From: Psychrilyobacter sp.
Lineage (GTDB): Bacteria; Fusobacteriota; Fusobacteriia; Fusobacteriales; Fusobacteriaceae
Direction: 5' to 3'
NCBI GenBank assembly: GCA_030621995.1
Contig: JAUXGP010000130.1
Location: 1 to 5,427 of the forward strand
Length of the DNA stretch: 5,427 nucleotides
In this document: piece by piece, positions 3,358 to 5,427 of the stretch
Layout: each line of letters opens with the position of its first letter
Position numbering within the stretch: position 1 is the first letter of the stretch
Position numbers and translations under genes: made by a program
Notes under the pieces: model-generated
Seen by the model: the letters and a program-made list of their open reading frames with translations, nothing else
Told to the model about the DNA's origin: nothing
Database searches by the model: none

Positions 3358-5427
3358 ATGAAAAAAATAAATTTTGAAGATGTAGCTCATACCACTGCTG
3401 AAGAATACTTTTCGGCAGGTGGCGAATTTTCTATTAATACTTATAAAAGTAAATATCCGAACGATGATGTTGAGCGGCAGTTCCCGTCCAAATTATTTTG
3501 GAGAGTAGCCAAAACTGCTGCACAGTATGAGGCTACTCCTGAATTACAAGAATACTGGGCACAGCGATGGTTCTCAGAATTTTGGAACGGTATTTGGAGG
3601 CCAGGAGGATCTGTTTTAGCAGGACTTGGAATTAAAGGAAAGGTTTCTATAAGTAACTGTACTACGATAGAATTAAAAGAAGATAATCTAGAATCTATTT
3701 TTGAAACTGGATTAAAGGTAGCAAAAGCTGCTGCATATAGACAAGGACTTGGAGTTGATTTTTCTGCCCTGCGTTCAAGAGGTTCAATAATTACTAACTC
3801 AGCTAAAATTTCCACAGGTGCAATAAGCTGGATGGACTTTATAAATACTATTGGAAAGCACGTAGGACAATGTTTACACCCTCAAACTAATCTATTAACT
3901 ACCGAAGGATATAAAACCATTAAGGACATAGTAAGAAAAAAATCAGAAAGTACTATATTCTGTCCTACCGGAACTAGTAAAATTATTAATTGGTTCGAAA
4001 ATCCTGAAAAAAATATTTATGAACTTACAACAGAATACGGAGATAGACTTTTACTCTCAAAAGAACATATACTTGCGGGAATCGACAAAGAAAAACCTTT
4101 AGAAGATTTCAAGAAAGGTGATTTTTTAGTAAGTAGAAGAATTACAGATTATCCTGAAACCAAATATGTTTCAATTCCGGATTTTACTTTCATTGAGAGT
4201 GATTATAATAAAAGTAACCGTATATCAATACCCCCTAAATATCCAGACACAGTTAATGAAAAATTAGCATATATCCTAGGACTTGTATACGGTGACGGAT
4301 ATATTACAAAAAAAAGATCCATTGAATTTGCTTTAGGACTTAAGTGGCCTAAAGTAAAAAATAAAGTTAATAGATTTTTAATAGATTTATTCGACGCACA
4401 AATAGGTTCCTATGGATTAGGAATACGTAAAGGAGATGGGAATCTAGAAAGGGTGTCGATGGGGAGATGGTACTATGAATTTTTTAACTCTATAGGATGT
4501 ATAAAAGGAAAATCGAGTAATTTAATTTTTCCCGAAGTTATAAAAAATTCTCCAAAATCCGTTTTGTTTGCATTTATTTCTGGAATGTTTGATGCAGATG
4601 GGTATAATTCTATGAGTAGAAAGAATATAGAGATGTGTTCTATAGACTATAATTTTATGTATACTCTAAAATTAGAATTAGCTAAATACGGTGTAATTGT
4701 TAATTTAGGGACTAGTAAGTATTTAACACCCCTAAATAAATTTAAGAGATCTAGATGTCGATTAAGTTTTGTAGGAACTAGAAGTAGATCTATTTTTTGC
4801 AATGAAACCCTTTCTGAGAAATTAGCATTAGGGAATAATATTCCTTCTTGCGATAGACTAAAAACTCCCTATAAATTAAAAGATTTAAAAATAAGCATTA
4901 AAAATACTGATAACGATGTGAATGCTTCAGATTATCTTTCAGATGTAAAATATGAAAAATATTCTGATAGAATATCAAAATTATATATACAGAAAATAAA
5001 AAAAGTAAAAAAAATAAAAAATAAATGTGTGACATATGATATAACAATAGATGATCCGTCTCATCTCTTTTTTGCGGATAATCTGTTAATAAAAAATTCG
5101 GGGAGAATTCCTGCTATGCTCTTTAGTTTAAAAGTAGATCATCCGGATATACTAGAATTTATTTCTGCCAAATCTAATCAGCATATGATCCCTAATGCAA
5201 ATATCTCTGTACAGATAACTGACGACTTTATGCAAGCATACGAAGAGAATAAAGACTGGACTCTTTCCTTTGAAATTCCAGATAATAATGAAACTATAAC
5301 AAAAACTATTAAAGCAAAAGAACTAATGAAATTACTTGCCCAAGAAGCTTGTGATTTTGCAGAACCCGGAGTTCAATTTATAGATACTTGTATAAAAGAA
5401 AGTATGACTGATGCTGTCGGATACCCA
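3358..5427 (+). CDS. Ribonucleotide reductase catalytic subunit, class II-like, intein-interrupted (3' end missing)
   Basis: An unbroken frame of 690 codons running off the right edge. Extein parts (residues 1-171 and from 581) read as a ribonucleotide reductase: SISNC at 97-101, where Cys101 would be the first redox-active cysteine; LESIFETGLKVAKAAAYRQG and GVDFSALRSRGS in the barrel; after the intein GRIPAMLFSLKVDHPDILEF, then NANISVQITDDFM and AEPGVQFID. The enzyme makes deoxyribonucleotides for phage DNA synthesis. The FNISV-like NANISVQITDDFM and HPDILEF phrases resemble adenosylcobalamin-dependent (NrdJ) enzymes more than class I NrdA, but the diagnostic C-terminus is outside the window. 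The radical-site cysteine and the C-terminal cysteine pair are not visible. The ATG at 3358 is the first in-frame start giving a complete N-terminus (MKKINFEDVAHTTAEEYF); its ribosome site is poor. Divergent from the leftward operon. Confidence 0.9.
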   Translation, partial: MKKINFEDVAHTTAEEYFSAGGEFSINTYKSKYPNDDVERQFPSKLFWRVAKTAAQYEATPELQEYWAQRWFSEFWNGIWRPGGSVLAGLGIKGKVSISNCTTIELKEDNLESIFETGLKVAKAAAYRQGLGVDFSALRSRGSIITNSAKISTGAISWMDFINTIGKHVGQCLHPQTNLLTTEGYKTIKDIVRKKSESTIFCPTGTSKIINWFENPEKNIYELTTEYGDRLLLSKEHILAGIDKEKPLEDFKKGDFLVSRRITDYPETKYVSIPDFTFIESDYNKSNRISIPPKYPDTVNEKLAYILGLVYGDGYITKKRSIEFALGLKWPKVKNKVNRFLIDLFDAQIGSYGLGIRKGDGNLERVSMGRWYYEFFNSIGCIKGKSSNLIFPEVIKNSPKSVLFAFISGMFDADGYNSMSRKNIEMCSIDYNFMYTLKLELAKYGVIVNLGTSKYLTPLNKFKRSRCRLSFVGTRSRSIFCNETLSEKLALGNNIPSCDRLKTPYKLKDLKISIKNTDNDVNASDYLSDVKYEKYSDRISKLYIQKIKKVKKIKNKCVTYDITIDDPSHLFFADNLLIKNSGRIPAMLFSLKVDHPDILEFISAKSNQHMIPNANISVQITDDFMQAYEENKDWTLSFEIPDNNETITKTIKAKELMKLLAQEACDFAEPGVQFIDTCIKESMTDAVGYP
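3871..5097 (+). mobile_element. Intein with LAGLIDADG homing endonuclease, inserted in the reductase
   Basis: 409 residues, in frame. Splicing block A starts at Cys1 (CLHPQTNLLTTEGY); block B holds LLLSKEHILAG with His66; block F reads VTYDITIDDPSHLFFA (Asp390, His398); block G is NLLIKN, ending at Asn409 and followed by Ser, the +1 nucleophile. Between them are two dodecapeptide endonuclease motifs, LAYILGLVYGDGY (Asp142) and FISGMFDADGY (Asp243), about 100 residues apart and both retaining the catalytic Asp, so the endonuclease looks intact. The splice would join ...KHVGQ to SGRIPAML..., restoring the conserved reductase loop. Departures from consensus: Ser63 in place of Thr in the block B TxxH, and Lys408 in place of the usual penultimate His. 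The family predicts self-splicing and homing into intein-free alleles; activity is inferred. Confidence 0.92.
4264..4602 (+). other. LAGLIDADG (DOD) homing endonuclease domain core within the intein
   Basis: The span runs from the first motif (LAYILGLVYGDGY, with Asp142 of the intein) to the second (FAFISGMFDADG, with Asp243). Each Asp would bind the metal ion in one of two pseudo-symmetric active sites, making a monomeric enzyme. The DNA-binding sheets extend past the second motif to about residue 310 of the intein. No stop or frameshift interrupts it. Confidence 0.85.

Noticed and set aside
3441..3815. Open frame of 124 codons on the - strand
   Set aside because: It lies antisense within the recognisable N-extein of the ribonucleotide reductase and shows no family features.
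4992..5031. A-rich, Lys-rich stretch near the intein C-terminus as a frameshift or assembly error
   Set aside because: The frame continues cleanly into splicing block F and the C-extein, so the A-runs are simply a lysine-rich linker.

Overview
The window looks like part of an AT-rich tailed-bacteriophage genome. Genes are tightly packed, most junctions are ATGA, GTGA or TAATG overlaps, and the cargo (endolysin, small membrane protein, intein-bearing ribonucleotide reductase, many unrecognised small basic proteins) is typical of a fairly large lytic phage. Shine-Dalgarno sites of the GGAG type are visible before several genes. The host cannot be named from the sequence; a GH108-type endolysin fits a Gram-negative host but does not prove it.

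Layout: positions 1-3253 hold one leftward (minus-strand) operon of eight genes, read from right to left: an 81-aa basic protein, a GH108 muramidase endolysin, a 90-aa single-pass membrane protein, a 227-aa basic protein, a 53-aa mini-protein, a 190-aa putative circularly permuted NlpC/P60-like cysteine peptidase, a 220-aa HExxH metallopeptidase-like protein, and the start of another gene that leaves the window at base 1. A 104-bp divergent intergenic region (3254-3357) carries a perfect 7-bp inverted repeat and a plausible extended -10 promoter. From 3358 to the right edge one uninterrupted rightward frame (690 codons, no stop inside the window) encodes a class II-like ribonucleotide reductase catalytic subunit, split by a 409-residue intein with a LAGLIDADG homing endonuclease.

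The most unusual signal is that five of the eight leftward genes, whose products otherwise look unrelated, start with the same short peptide MRYF(E/K)K, usually followed by (L/Q)S, encoded by an almost invariant 18-nt DNA segment. This resembles in form the N-terminal capsid-targeting sequence of T4 internal proteins. The tagged full-length products are basic, some strongly so, and one has a zinc-protease motif, so my working hypothesis is a set of cargo proteins addressed to the phage head (or another phage compartment) by a shared tag. The untagged genes of the operon are the endolysin, the membrane protein and the peptidase. The function of the tag is inference; the repetition itself is directly visible.
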